Part shown: positions 36,445-43,967 of the stretch, in pieces
Layout of the letters: the number at the start of each line of letters is the position of its first letter
Numbering within the stretch: position 1 is the stretch's first letter
Source of the DNA: an uncultured Clostridia bacterium
GTDB taxonomy: Bacteria > Bacillota > Clostridia > CAKSNL01 > HGM11501
NCBI GenBank assembly: GCA_934476235.1
Contig: CAKSNL010000002.1
Location: 124,001 to 188,000 of the forward strand
DNA length: 64,000 bases
Direction of reading: 5' to 3'
Notes under the pieces: generated by a model
The model's input: only the letters and a program-made list of their open reading frames with translations
Told to the model about the DNA's origin: nothing
Database searches by the model: none
Translations under genes and position numbers: made by a program

Positions 36445-37888
36445 TATGACGATGCCGGGAACCTCACCTCGAAAACAACGTCGGGCGATTACGGGGCAAA
36501 GAGCGAGAGCTATGTGTACAATGCGCTCGGAAAGCTCGTAGGGTATCTTGAGGACGGCGAGGAAAAGACGTCGTACAAGTATAACGGAAGCGGTCAGCGC
36601 GTCGAAAAGACCGTGGACGGAACGGGCGAACCGTTGCCGAGCCCTTGATGCCTTATGCCGGATAATTTTTGCCCTTTTAGGCTTGTCGTCCTTGAAAGGC
36701 GTCAGCCTTACTTCGTCCTCCGCGCCTCAAAATGCCTAAAAATTCTCTCGGTATAAGGTGCAGAGCAGTTTTTATCGAGAAGATTTTTCTAAAGACAAGC
36801 AAGCGAGTGCAGATAATACTGACGTATTATCAAATGAGTTTGCGCAGTATCTGGGAAAATCCGCCGATAAAAACCATTAATGACTCAGCTGCGGTTCGCC
36901 GAAAACGAAGTATTACTGGGACGGCGCGAACATCAAAAACGAGGGGACGGCAAACGCCGTGAATGTGACGAATTACTTCGGCGCAAACGGAGTTTTCGCG
37001 CGTAAGTCCGGCTCGGGCATGAATACGCTATACAAAAACGGGCACGGGGACACGGTGCTTTTGACAAACGGTAGCACCGTGGTCCGCGACTACGACTATG
37101 ATGCGTACGGCAAGGAAAAGGGCATTTCTTCCGCGGACTTAAATCCCTTCCGCTACTCGGGAGAATACTTTGACTCCGAAACCGGCTTCATCTATTTAAG
37201 AAACCGCTACTATGACCCGGGAACGGGACGTTTCATAAGCGAAGATCCGCACTGGAATGTTGACAACTGTATATACGGTGATGCTATAGACGGCAACAAA
37301 CCGACAACGCCTGACATCGGAGCAATTATTCAATCAACCAACCTTTTTGCATACTGCATGGGCAATCCGATCATGTATGTTGACTGTGATGGAGAAGTGG
37401 CAGTAATTGCAAGCGGTGCATTGTTAGCTCTTGGCAAGGCAATTGTGATAACCGGAATAGGTTATGAGTTGGTTTCAATATTAAAATTGGCAAAAGAACA
37501 GATAACAGAGGCAAAACAGCGTGTAAGCAACGCTAAGAATGTTTCTCCGTCATCAGGAATTAATTGGGGCGATGAAAATAATCATCATCATGTTTTAACT
37601 GGTTCTAATGGACATGAAAGCGTGCATGGTAAAATATGGAAAAAATTTGGAATTGATCCAAACGGCAATGGCGGATGGGATAAATTGTTGCCAATATTGA
37701 AAGAAGTGGTGGATGAAAAGCAAGAAATAGGTAGTGGTAGAACATATGATAGTGGAAAACTGACAGGATATGTTGTAGAGTATGCAAAAGATTACTGGGA
37801 TAAAGGAGTGAGAGTTATTGTAAAATTGTATACAGATTTAGAAGGAAAGGTTTGGCTATCAGATGCATATGGAAAGGAGTTACAATGA
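36445..37888 (+). pseudogene. Silent RHS C-terminal cassette with tip 3, split by a MITE
   Basis: RHS core copy C runs from 36445 to about 36620, is interrupted by a 276-bp element, and continues from 36901 to 37888 in another frame. The first part ends at a TGA about 36648. The tip after FISEDPHWNVDN has a YCMGNPIMYVDCDGE junction and a C-terminal domain with NHHHVLTGSNGHESVHGKIW, GGWDKLLPILKEVVDE and VRVIVKLYTDLEGKVWLSDAYGK. This His-rich start and layout resemble small polymorphic nuclease toxins (Ntox35-like; tentative). Its stop overlaps the next immunity gene's start, marking a toxin/immunity pair. Confidence 0.75.
36625..36900. mobile_element. MITE-like 276-bp element in RHS cassette 3
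   Basis: GGCGAACCG (36625-36633) and CGGTTCGCC (36892-36900) are perfect 9-bp terminal inverted repeats that extend imperfectly (GC-GAG on both arms). The element breaks the RHS core exactly where copies A and B are continuous. It contains a hairpin GATAATAC/GTATTATC (36812-36831) and no credible ORF. No clear target duplication is seen (1-2 bp at most). Confidence 0.75.
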
Positions 37889-38421
37889 TGGATATAAATA
37901 AAAAAATTGAAGAGATCATGCAGATCGAAAATGAAAAAGAGCGATACAGGGCGGCAATTTCATTTCTGTGTGACATTGTTGCAAGCCAAAATGACGGTGA
38001 GCTCTGGAAAAGCTATGATGATATAATTTATTTTAATATCGATATGTTCCTCGAAGCATTCAAAAGAGATAACAAAACTGATACAACTGAAATTGTGTTT
38101 GCAATGCTTGCGCAGGAATTACTTGATGAATACACTAATTGGCTGCTTTGGAAGGGAAAAGAGTTAAATGCTGACAACATAGATGTCTGCATGTCTGTTG
38201 CACAGATGGTTTTCGATTTGTCATACAGATATCACGAAGCCGTAGATACAATGGAGTATGTATTAAAATCTCCCAATATAACACTGCGTCAAAGGCTGAC
38301 GGCATACGGTTATCTTCTTGATACGCACAATCCTGGGATTACTGACTATCTCGGAGAAGAAAAAAGTGAAAAATACAGAAAAGAGCGCCTTAAATTTTGT
38401 CCGAATCAAGACCGGCAATAA
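37885..38421 (+). CDS. Putative immunity protein (family 2, copy b)
   Basis: The 178-aa paralogue of the protein at 33368 shares the M-DINKKIEEIM start and the same C-terminus (EEKSEKYRKERLKFCPNQDRQ). The start ATG at 37885 overlaps the stop of the tip 3 reading frame (ATGA). This tight coupling makes it the best-supported immunity partner of tip 3. Its last ~100 bp and the following gene are nearly identical in DNA to 33.8-34.5 kb. Confidence 0.7.
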   Translation: MMDINKKIEEIMQIENEKERYRAAISFLCDIVASQNDGELWKSYDDIIYFNIDMFLEAFKRDNKTDTTEIVFAMLAQELLDEYTNWLLWKGKELNADNIDVCMSVAQMVFDLSYRYHEAVDTMEYVLKSPNITLRQRLTAYGYLLDTHNPGITDYLGEEKSEKYRKERLKFCPNQDRQ

Positions 38422-38447
38422 AGGGCAGCACATAATACGGAGGTGAC

Positions 38448-38972
38448 ATGATGGCTGACGGAGAAAACGTTATGAGCGGCGAAATGAAAGAGGACTTTAA
38501 CAAAGCCGAAAGCTTTATTAAAGAGCATGAGCCGGAAAGTATTGATTCATCGGAAGAACTTAAAATGTGCCTCGTATTTGCATATGAACTTTACAAGCAC
38601 TGTTATGAAAATAATATTTTTGACATAAGGCATATAGCGGCAAAATACGCTCTTGACATTATACAAAATAATGTCAAGAGCGAAAAGGCAGAGTTTTACA
38701 AGGACGATGAACTGGTTCAGGATATTATAGACATTCTGGAATTTGTGTTTGAAGAGGAGTATTATTATACGGACTTGGTTAAGACGATGAAAACGCTTAT
38801 CGGTTTTGACAGTGTTTGCGAAAAATCGAAGCTTGAAATGATGAGGTTCCTTGTCGAAACGAGTATTGAGCCTGAAACAAACCAGGCACTCGGTGATGAT
38901 TATTATAAATACATAAAATATTTTCCGGACATAGAAAAGAAACTTTCAAAATGGCGGAAGAATCAGATATAA
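38448..38972 (+). CDS. Putative immunity protein (family 3, copy b)
   Basis: 174 aa, identical in protein sequence to the gene at 33931; the DNA differs only at a few positions near the 3' end. It has the same 26-bp spacing and GGAGGTGA site after a family 2 gene. After it the two copies diverge: here comes a membrane protein gene, there the RHS cassette. This marks a recombination junction at about the shared GGCGGATATATGACGG. Confidence 0.7.
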   Translation: MMADGENVMSGEMKEDFNKAESFIKEHEPESIDSSEELKMCLVFAYELYKHCYENNIFDIRHIAAKYALDIIQNNVKSEKAEFYKDDELVQDIIDILEFVFEEEYYYTDLVKTMKTLIGFDSVCEKSKLEMMRFLVETSIEPETNQALGDDYYKYIKYFPDIEKKLSKWRKNQI

Positions 38973-38999
38973 ACTACCTAAAAATAAGGGGGCGGATAT

Positions 39000-39398
39000 A
39001 TGACGGCAGTGATCAAAGCGATGCGCGCGTTCGTTATAGTGTGTTCTTTTGCGGTATGGGGTGAATTCATGCTGATTACTGCCGATGCTCCGCCGAACGT
39101 CACGTTACAGGACCTTTGTCACTTTGTTATATTGTTCTTATTGATAGGAGCGGTAACATTGACAGAATTGTATATGTGTATTAAAAAACGGTACAGAGGA
39201 GGATATTTTACCCTGTTTGGCGAATTTATCGTTTTGGTGCTTTGGACTGTGACTTATCGAGCAGGCAATACGAGTGTAAATTATGTAAGGATAACCTCTG
39301 TTATGAACGGTATATCGGCAGGCGGGATCATATTATGTGTGTTTGAAATAACAGCGCAGGTGTTAAGCTTTGCGAAAAGCCGGCGCAAAAAGGTATGA
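39000..39398 (+). CDS. Small membrane protein in immunity array
   Basis: The 132-aa protein has four predicted membrane segments (about 8-27, 36-56, 70-88, 100-122) and a basic C-terminus (AKSRRKKV). It starts at the ATG at 39000 behind GGGGGCGG. No family recognised; by context it may be an immunity protein against a membrane-active toxin. Confidence 0.5.
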   Translation: MTAVIKAMRAFVIVCSFAVWGEFMLITADAPPNVTLQDLCHFVILFLLIGAVTLTELYMCIKKRYRGGYFTLFGEFIVLVLWTVTYRAGNTSVNYVRITSVMNGISAGGIILCVFEITAQVLSFAKSRRKKV

Positions 39399-39452
39399 AG
39401 CGGCTGTTAGAGAGAAAACCTAAGTTGTGATTAATAGAACGGAGAAAGATCA

Positions 39453-39938
39453 ATGTATAAAAAATTAGCCGCATTTCATTTGATATTCGGGGCGGCAGTG
39501 TATAATATATGGTATTGGTTTTGCGCGGCTTTGCAGAGAACGAATACGTTTAAAACCGTTTTTTCAATCGCACTTTTGCTCTTAATATGCACATCATACA
39601 TAATAGCCGGAAAGCTTTTTTATAAGCTTGACGGTATCAAGACAAATGCAGTATTGATAATATTGAGCCTGACCGCGTATATCATACAGGTTGCGTACTT
39701 TGCCGTAAACGGCGAAGACGGGGCATTTATGTATATAGCCTCATTATACGGCACATGGAGAACACTCGGTAAAGTGGTGAAATATATACTTATGTATGGA
39801 ATGTGGAATGATATGGACAAGTATACATATGAAAAAGTGATTTTAATGATTACATTGTTTGTTCCGTCAGCTTGCGCAAGCCTCGGTATGTATTTGGGAA
39901 GAAGGCAAGCTTTAAGGAGAAGCGATACGGAAATATGA
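39453..39938 (+). CDS. Small membrane protein in immunity array
   Basis: The 161-aa protein has four predicted membrane segments, with a charged loop DKYTYEKV before the last one and the tail LGRRQALRRSDTEI. It starts at the ATG at 39453 after CGGAGAAAG. No family recognised. It may be an immunity protein; no toxin partner is nearby. Confidence 0.5.
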   Translation: MYKKLAAFHLIFGAAVYNIWYWFCAALQRTNTFKTVFSIALLLLICTSYIIAGKLFYKLDGIKTNAVLIILSLTAYIIQVAYFAVNGEDGAFMYIASLYGTWRTLGKVVKYILMYGMWNDMDKYTYEKVILMITLFVPSACASLGMYLGRRQALRRSDTEI

Positions 39939-39981
39939 CGCCTTGCGTTATCCGGTGAGACGCTAAAGGGAGATTGAGACT

Positions 39982-40500
39982 GTGAAACGTGAATTTTTTC
40001 TAAATGTGCCGACCGGAGATATGCTTTCAGCAGCCATTAAAATATGCGGATTTGTCATGGCGGCATTGTTGATTCGGATTGGATATATCCGCGAAAAGAC
40101 GGCGGTATTTGCGATAGCGGCAGTTGCCGTTGTGATTATTGCAATATTTGTATGCAGGCATGTTGATTCCATGGGGCTATATATAGACGGCACCGATGTT
40201 TGTTATAAAGGCATGAGACGCAAAGAAATAAATGTTCATGATATTGCCGGAGTTAAAGTGTTGCAGGCATATGGCGCTTCCGGATACAAAGGAATTTATC
40301 CTATAAAAGAGAGCAACGGAGATAAACGTTATTCTGCGATTTTTATAAGAGAATTGCAGGACGGAATGCAAAGCTATAGCCGGGGCGATCTATGGTTTAA
40401 TCAGGAATACCGCGAATTTGTGATATGCTCCGTTCTATACGATCAAAACGCTATTGACTATCTCAAGAGCATTAATCCGGATATGGAAGTAATGTTTTAA
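39982..40500 (+). CDS. Two-helix membrane protein with PH-like cytoplasmic domain
   Basis: The 172-aa protein starts at a GTG after AAGGGAGAT. Two close membrane segments (about 14-34 and 39-58) are followed by a strand-rich soluble part (DGTDVCYKGMRRKEINVHDIAGVKV, FIRELQD, WFNQEYREFVICSVLYDQNAIDYL), a pattern seen in bacterial PH-like immunity proteins. No named family can be fixed. Confidence 0.5.
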   Translation: MKREFFLNVPTGDMLSAAIKICGFVMAALLIRIGYIREKTAVFAIAAVAVVIIAIFVCRHVDSMGLYIDGTDVCYKGMRRKEINVHDIAGVKVLQAYGASGYKGIYPIKESNGDKRYSAIFIRELQDGMQSYSRGDLWFNQEYREFVICSVLYDQNAIDYLKSINPDMEVMF

Positions 40501-40530
40501 GAAGAACAGTTTTAAATAAGCATATTTACT

Positions 40531-40686
40531 GTGGTGTCCTCTTTAACAGCAGATACGGAAAACGACATGGTTTACGGCGCTTACGATTCTCTCGAAGAAT
40601 TAGAGAAATCGGCAAAGGAGCTAAACTCACAGATACCGGAAAAATGGTATCGGACATCTCCGGATCCTAACAGAGAGACAAAATAA
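40531..40686 (+). pseudogene. 51-codon remnant of an acidic toxin or immunity gene
   Basis: An open reading of 51 codons (VVSSLTADTENDMVYGAYDS onwards, ending SPDPNRETK) with no ribosome binding site and no start before the upstream stop at about 40513. It reads as a C-terminal scrap of a lost gene. It is followed by the hairpin leader copied from before the family 2 gene at 33368. Confidence 0.45.
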
Positions 40687-40696
40687 AGAATACCTG

Positions 40697-40726
40697 CCGG
40701 GGAGGTTGGGGGAAAAGCCTCCCCGG
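40697..40726 (+). repeat. GC-rich hairpin before a family 2 immunity gene (copy 2)
   Basis: CCGGGGAGG (40697-40705) pairs with CCTCCCCGG (40718-40726). Together with the next ~60 bp it matches 33310-33400, so the leader was duplicated along with the gene. Confidence 0.7.
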
Positions 40727-40754
40727 AGTCGAGGGCATATGGGGAGGAGTTACA

Positions 40755-41276
40755 ATGACGGATATAAATAAAAAAATTGAAGAGATAATGCAGATCGAAA
40801 ACGAAAAAGAGCGATACAGGGCGGCGATTTCATTTCTGTGTGACATTGTTGCAAGTCAAAATGACGATGAGCTTAAGAAAAGCTACGAGAATATAATTTA
40901 TTTTAATATCGACATGTTCCTCGAAGCATTGGCAAGAAAGAATAAGGCTGATACAACTGAAATGGTGTTTTCAATGCTTGCACAGGAATTACTTGATGAA
41001 TACATTAATTGGCTGTTTTGGAAGAGAAAAGAGTTAAATGCTGACAACATAGATGTCTGCATGTCCGTTGCACAGACGGTTTTTTATCTGTCATTTAAAT
41101 ACCGGGAAGTTGTAGATGTAATGGAGTATGTATTAAAATCTCCTAATATAACACTGCGGCAAAGGCAGTCGGCATACGATTATCTTTGCTCGGACAATCC
41201 GGAAATTACGGGGTATCTCGGTGAAGAAAAAATTGAAAAATATAAAAAAGAGCGCCTTAAGTATACCGAAAATTAA
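40755..41276 (+). CDS. Putative immunity protein (family 2, copy c)
   Basis: 173-aa third member of the family at 33368 and 37885. The first half is close to both; the C-terminus is more diverged (QRQSAYDYLCSDNPEITGYL). It starts at the ATG at 40755 after GGGGAGGAG. No toxin tip precedes it here, so it is an orphan immunity gene or a diversified copy. Confidence 0.65.
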   Translation: MTDINKKIEEIMQIENEKERYRAAISFLCDIVASQNDDELKKSYENIIYFNIDMFLEALARKNKADTTEMVFSMLAQELLDEYINWLFWKRKELNADNIDVCMSVAQTVFYLSFKYREVVDVMEYVLKSPNITLRQRQSAYDYLCSDNPEITGYLGEEKIEKYKKERLKYTEN

Positions 41277-41297
41277 AAAGGAGAACTGTTTATTAAC

Positions 41298-41453
41298 ATG
41301 AAGAAAATTTGTGTGGCTTTAATTATATTGAATCTGATTGCATGCTTCGCCGTTTCGGCATCGGAAAACACGGAAAGCGAGACATGCAATGACGCTATAT
41401 TATCAATTGCACCGTATCTTTTTGACGGCACCGGTACAACAAAAAGGGGATAA
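41298..41453 (+). CDS. Small secreted peptide (51 aa)
   Basis: ATG at 41298, about 12 nt after AAAGGAG. A clear signal peptide (MKKICVALIILNLIACFAVSA) is followed by only ~30 residues (SENTESETCNDAILS, then APYLFDGTGTTKRG). It may be a real small exported peptide or the start of a truncated secreted toxin. It lies between two putative immunity genes. Confidence 0.45.
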   Translation: MKKICVALIILNLIACFAVSASENTESETCNDAILSIAPYLFDGTGTTKRG

Positions 41454-41456
41454 CAG

Positions 41457-41753
41457 ATGAAACAAAAAGCCATTAATTTCATAATATGTGTTGTTTCAGT
41501 GCCAATAATTCTATACGAGTATTTTGTTTTACTCTGGTTTTGGGGCGGATCAGTTATTTTTAATCTGATATTAACGCCGACAGTTTATGCTACATATATG
41601 ATTTCTATAGTATATTTTAGTAAAAAAATTCAGATTAAAAGTTATTTAGCTTTGCCGGTGAAAATTATCTGCGTGTTAGCCTTGCCGATATTAACAATGG
41701 CGACAGTGTGGCTTTTGGCATTTTTGTTTGACGTTGAAATTGTAATTTGGTAA
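41457..41753 (+). CDS. Small membrane protein in immunity array
   Basis: The 98-aa protein has three predicted membrane segments (about 7-27, 35-52, 63-90). Its ATG is 3 nt after the stop of the small secreted peptide gene, so the two may be coupled, like an exported effector with a membrane immunity protein. No family recognised. Confidence 0.5.
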   Translation: MKQKAINFIICVVSVPIILYEYFVLLWFWGGSVIFNLILTPTVYATYMISIVYFSKKIQIKSYLALPVKIICVLALPILTMATVWLLAFLFDVEIVIW

Positions 41754-41795
41754 ACAACCTTTAACCCTTTTTGCTGCTTTAGAAAGGATGAAAGT

Positions 41796-42515
41796 ATGGA
41801 AAAAACAGATTCATTTAGTTTGCCTGAATTTTTTAATAAAAGATGCAGGGAAGAGCTTAAGGAATACGGTTTCAGATGTAAAAGCGGTGTCTTTTACAGA
41901 GCGACCGAAGATATGTTCCAAAGTTTTCACTTACATAGGTCCGTCTCGGGAACTGATTGCACGGTTGAATTTACAGTCCTGCCATTATGCGAGGGAGAAA
42001 CGGTTATAAAGACGAGATGCGGGTTTTATCACATAAAGGAATTTGAAGATGACAACTCTTGGTTTGAACATGACAAAACGGCTGCATCTGAAATTGAATG
42101 TGCGGAAAAGATGATTTCATACTTAAAAAAATATTTAATGCCTTTTTTTGAAAAATCGGACTCTGCTGAAAAGGCGTATAAAGCGGTGTGTGAATTTCAG
42201 AAGGAGCACAGCGGTTACAAAGGTGTATTTATGGCTGATTACAGCCTTTACTGTATGGCGCTGAAGGCAAAATTATATGATAAATGCATGGAGCATTTGA
42301 TTGCAAGAAAGAATCATGTATTATCAGCATATTCCAGAAATTCAGAGTGTAGCGAGCTAAGCCTTGAATACAAGGAGAAGGTACAAAAGGAAATATCGGA
42401 GATCGATTTTGCGATTGAGAAACTGGAGAAAAAGGACTTCGAATATTTTTCGCATACGGTGGAACAAAATGAAACTGTTGCACGTGCTAATCTGGGAATC
42501 AAGAGGACAGTTTAA
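41796..42515 (+). CDS. DUF4304-like putative immunity protein
   Basis: The 239-aa soluble protein has an N-terminal half (FFNKRCREELKEYGFRCKSGVFYRAT onwards) resembling DUF4304 proteins, which are common in toxin immunity loci, and a helical C-terminal half (about 120-239). It starts at the ATG at 41796 after AAAGGATGAAAG. No toxin partner is adjacent. Confidence 0.55.
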   Translation: MEKTDSFSLPEFFNKRCREELKEYGFRCKSGVFYRATEDMFQSFHLHRSVSGTDCTVEFTVLPLCEGETVIKTRCGFYHIKEFEDDNSWFEHDKTAASEIECAEKMISYLKKYLMPFFEKSDSAEKAYKAVCEFQKEHSGYKGVFMADYSLYCMALKAKLYDKCMEHLIARKNHVLSAYSRNSECSELSLEYKEKVQKEISEIDFAIEKLEKKDFEYFSHTVEQNETVARANLGIKRTV

Positions 42516-42592
42516 TATGTAAAGTGCGGATTTATTTTTCCCTGTAATCAGAGGGGGCTTTGAATCCGTTATTTCGCCTGGGAGGGGATTTT

Positions 42593-43126
42593 ATGATAAA
42601 TGATCTTAAAGAATTTAAGAATATTGATTTGTTAATTGATCCGGAAAAAAATGTTGTTATATTTCCTCGCAGCAAGTCGAAATTTCCGTTTGTATCAGTT
42701 GACGGAAGTGTTAAGGTATCAGCCTATCTGACAGCTTACTATCCGATAGAATTAAAATATCCTTACAGCACTGAACAGCTTGCTGAAAAGATAAAATACG
42801 GAATAGAGCAATGGAATCATCACGAATGTTATAAGGATATATTTAAGACAGGGACATTTGAAGAGAAATATTATAATAAGAAAGGCTTTAAGAACGCGGT
42901 GAAGGGCGTAAGTTATATTAGCTTGGGCTGGGATGACTATCAGGGCAAGTATGTGTCTTTTTTTCTGCCGCTAAAGAGAAGATATACGTACATTTTATTG
43001 GATAACGTTAAGTTGCCTGACGATGCCGGATGGACGGATTTTGCGGAAGCTGTAATCAGATACATCAATATGGATGTGACAAAATTGGATTCATTTAAGA
43101 CATATAAAAGCAGGCTTAATTTATAA
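42593..43126 (+). CDS. Putative immunity protein of unknown family
   Basis: The 177-aa soluble protein starts at the ATG at 42593 after GGGAGGGG; a longer in-frame start lacks a site. It includes VVIFPRSKSKFPFVSVDGS, an aromatic-rich middle (SAYLTAYYPIELKYPYS) and VSYISLGWDDYQGKY. No named family recognised. It is an orphan in the array. Confidence 0.5.
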   Translation: MINDLKEFKNIDLLIDPEKNVVIFPRSKSKFPFVSVDGSVKVSAYLTAYYPIELKYPYSTEQLAEKIKYGIEQWNHHECYKDIFKTGTFEEKYYNKKGFKNAVKGVSYISLGWDDYQGKYVSFFLPLKRRYTYILLDNVKLPDDAGWTDFAEAVIRYINMDVTKLDSFKTYKSRLNL

Positions 43127-43127
43127 G

Positions 43128-43165
43128 AACCGGATACACCTATGACGGTGCGGGTCTGAAGCTTG
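43128..43165 (+). repeat. YD-repeat scar
   Basis: The short reading RTGYTYDGAGLKL between two immunity genes looks like a fragment of an RHS YD repeat. It suggests an earlier cassette at this point that was almost fully deleted. Confidence 0.35.
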
Positions 43166-43191
43166 ATATTTGGTCGGAACGGGAGATAAAA

Positions 43192-43716
43192 ATGACAAAC
43201 ATAATAGTCGGAAATATGGTAATAAGCATTGCGGTTTTGATTTTGGAGGGCATATTTCATGCCCTTATACGTAATGGTGAGACATTATTTGCGATCGAAA
43301 TAATTATGGCTGTTATTGCAGCGGCTGTATATTATTTTATAGGAAAACACAGCTACAGAGTTAAAATATGGCAGGTTATTTTGATTGCGGCATTCTGCAA
43401 TGCACCGGTTTACGCCATATACCTGTCCGACTCGGCAGCGGTGAGGACTCTTTTAAGCCTCCCCGGAATATTAACGATGGGACCGTGGCTCTTATATGAT
43501 TCAATGGCGGTGAAGGTTGAAGATCCTTTTTTTTATAAGATTGCGGTCATATTCGGCACATGGCTCCCCTATATCATTGCTTATATCGGAATCTTAGCCG
43601 GGCGGGAGAAAAACCGCGAGCAGTACGAGGTTTTCCTTTTAATTGAAAAAGAGCAGAAAGAGCGGATAAGAAGATACCGCGAGGAAAGGCGGAAAAGACG
43701 AAGGGGAGAACTATAA
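43192..43716 (+). CDS. Putative membrane immunity protein (family 1, copy b)
   Basis: 174-aa paralogue of the protein at 32793, sharing MTN-I-GNMV, KIWQV, PYI and GILAGREKNREQYEVFLLIEKEQKERIRR. It has four predicted membrane segments and a strongly basic tail (RRYREERRKRRRGEL). It is last in the array, followed by a terminator. It may have protected against a tip like tip 1. Confidence 0.65.
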   Translation: MTNIIVGNMVISIAVLILEGIFHALIRNGETLFAIEIIMAVIAAAVYYFIGKHSYRVKIWQVILIAAFCNAPVYAIYLSDSAAVRTLLSLPGILTMGPWLLYDSMAVKVEDPFFYKIAVIFGTWLPYIIAYIGILAGREKNREQYEVFLLIEKEQKERIRRYREERRKRRRGEL

Positions 43717-43735
43717 AAAAGCCCGGAATACAGCG

Positions 43736-43777
43736 AAAAAAGCAGCAATATCAGGATTGATATTGCTGCTTTTTTTA
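43736..43777 (+). terminator. Terminator closing the RHS/immunity array
   Basis: AGCAGCAATATCA (43741-43753) pairs with TGATATTGCTGCT (43758-43770) around GGAT, followed by TTTTTTT. Confidence 0.9.
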
Positions 43778-43856
43778 TGCGGTGTCACAAAGGCTTTTAA
43801 GGATAATAAAAACATAACAAAAAGTATCAAAAATATCACGTCTTGCCGATATTGTA

Positions 43857-43885
43857 TTGTTGAATTTTTTATCATGTGATATAGT
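43857..43885 (+). promoter_or_regulatory. Candidate promoter of solute-binding protein operon
   Basis: TTGTTG (43857-43862), 17 bp, TATAGT (43880-43885). Both boxes deviate from consensus, so the promoter may need an activator. Confidence 0.45.
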
Positions 43886-43967
43886 AAAGACAAAGCATAA
43901 AGCCCGCGGGAAGGATATAGAGGGGCTTTGGGCATGTATTAATAAAAAAGCACAAGGAGGAAAAGAA

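Noticed and set aside
36625..36900. A gene inside the 276-bp element
   Set aside because: Short open frames there have no ribosome binding site, and the segment has the structure of a non-coding element.
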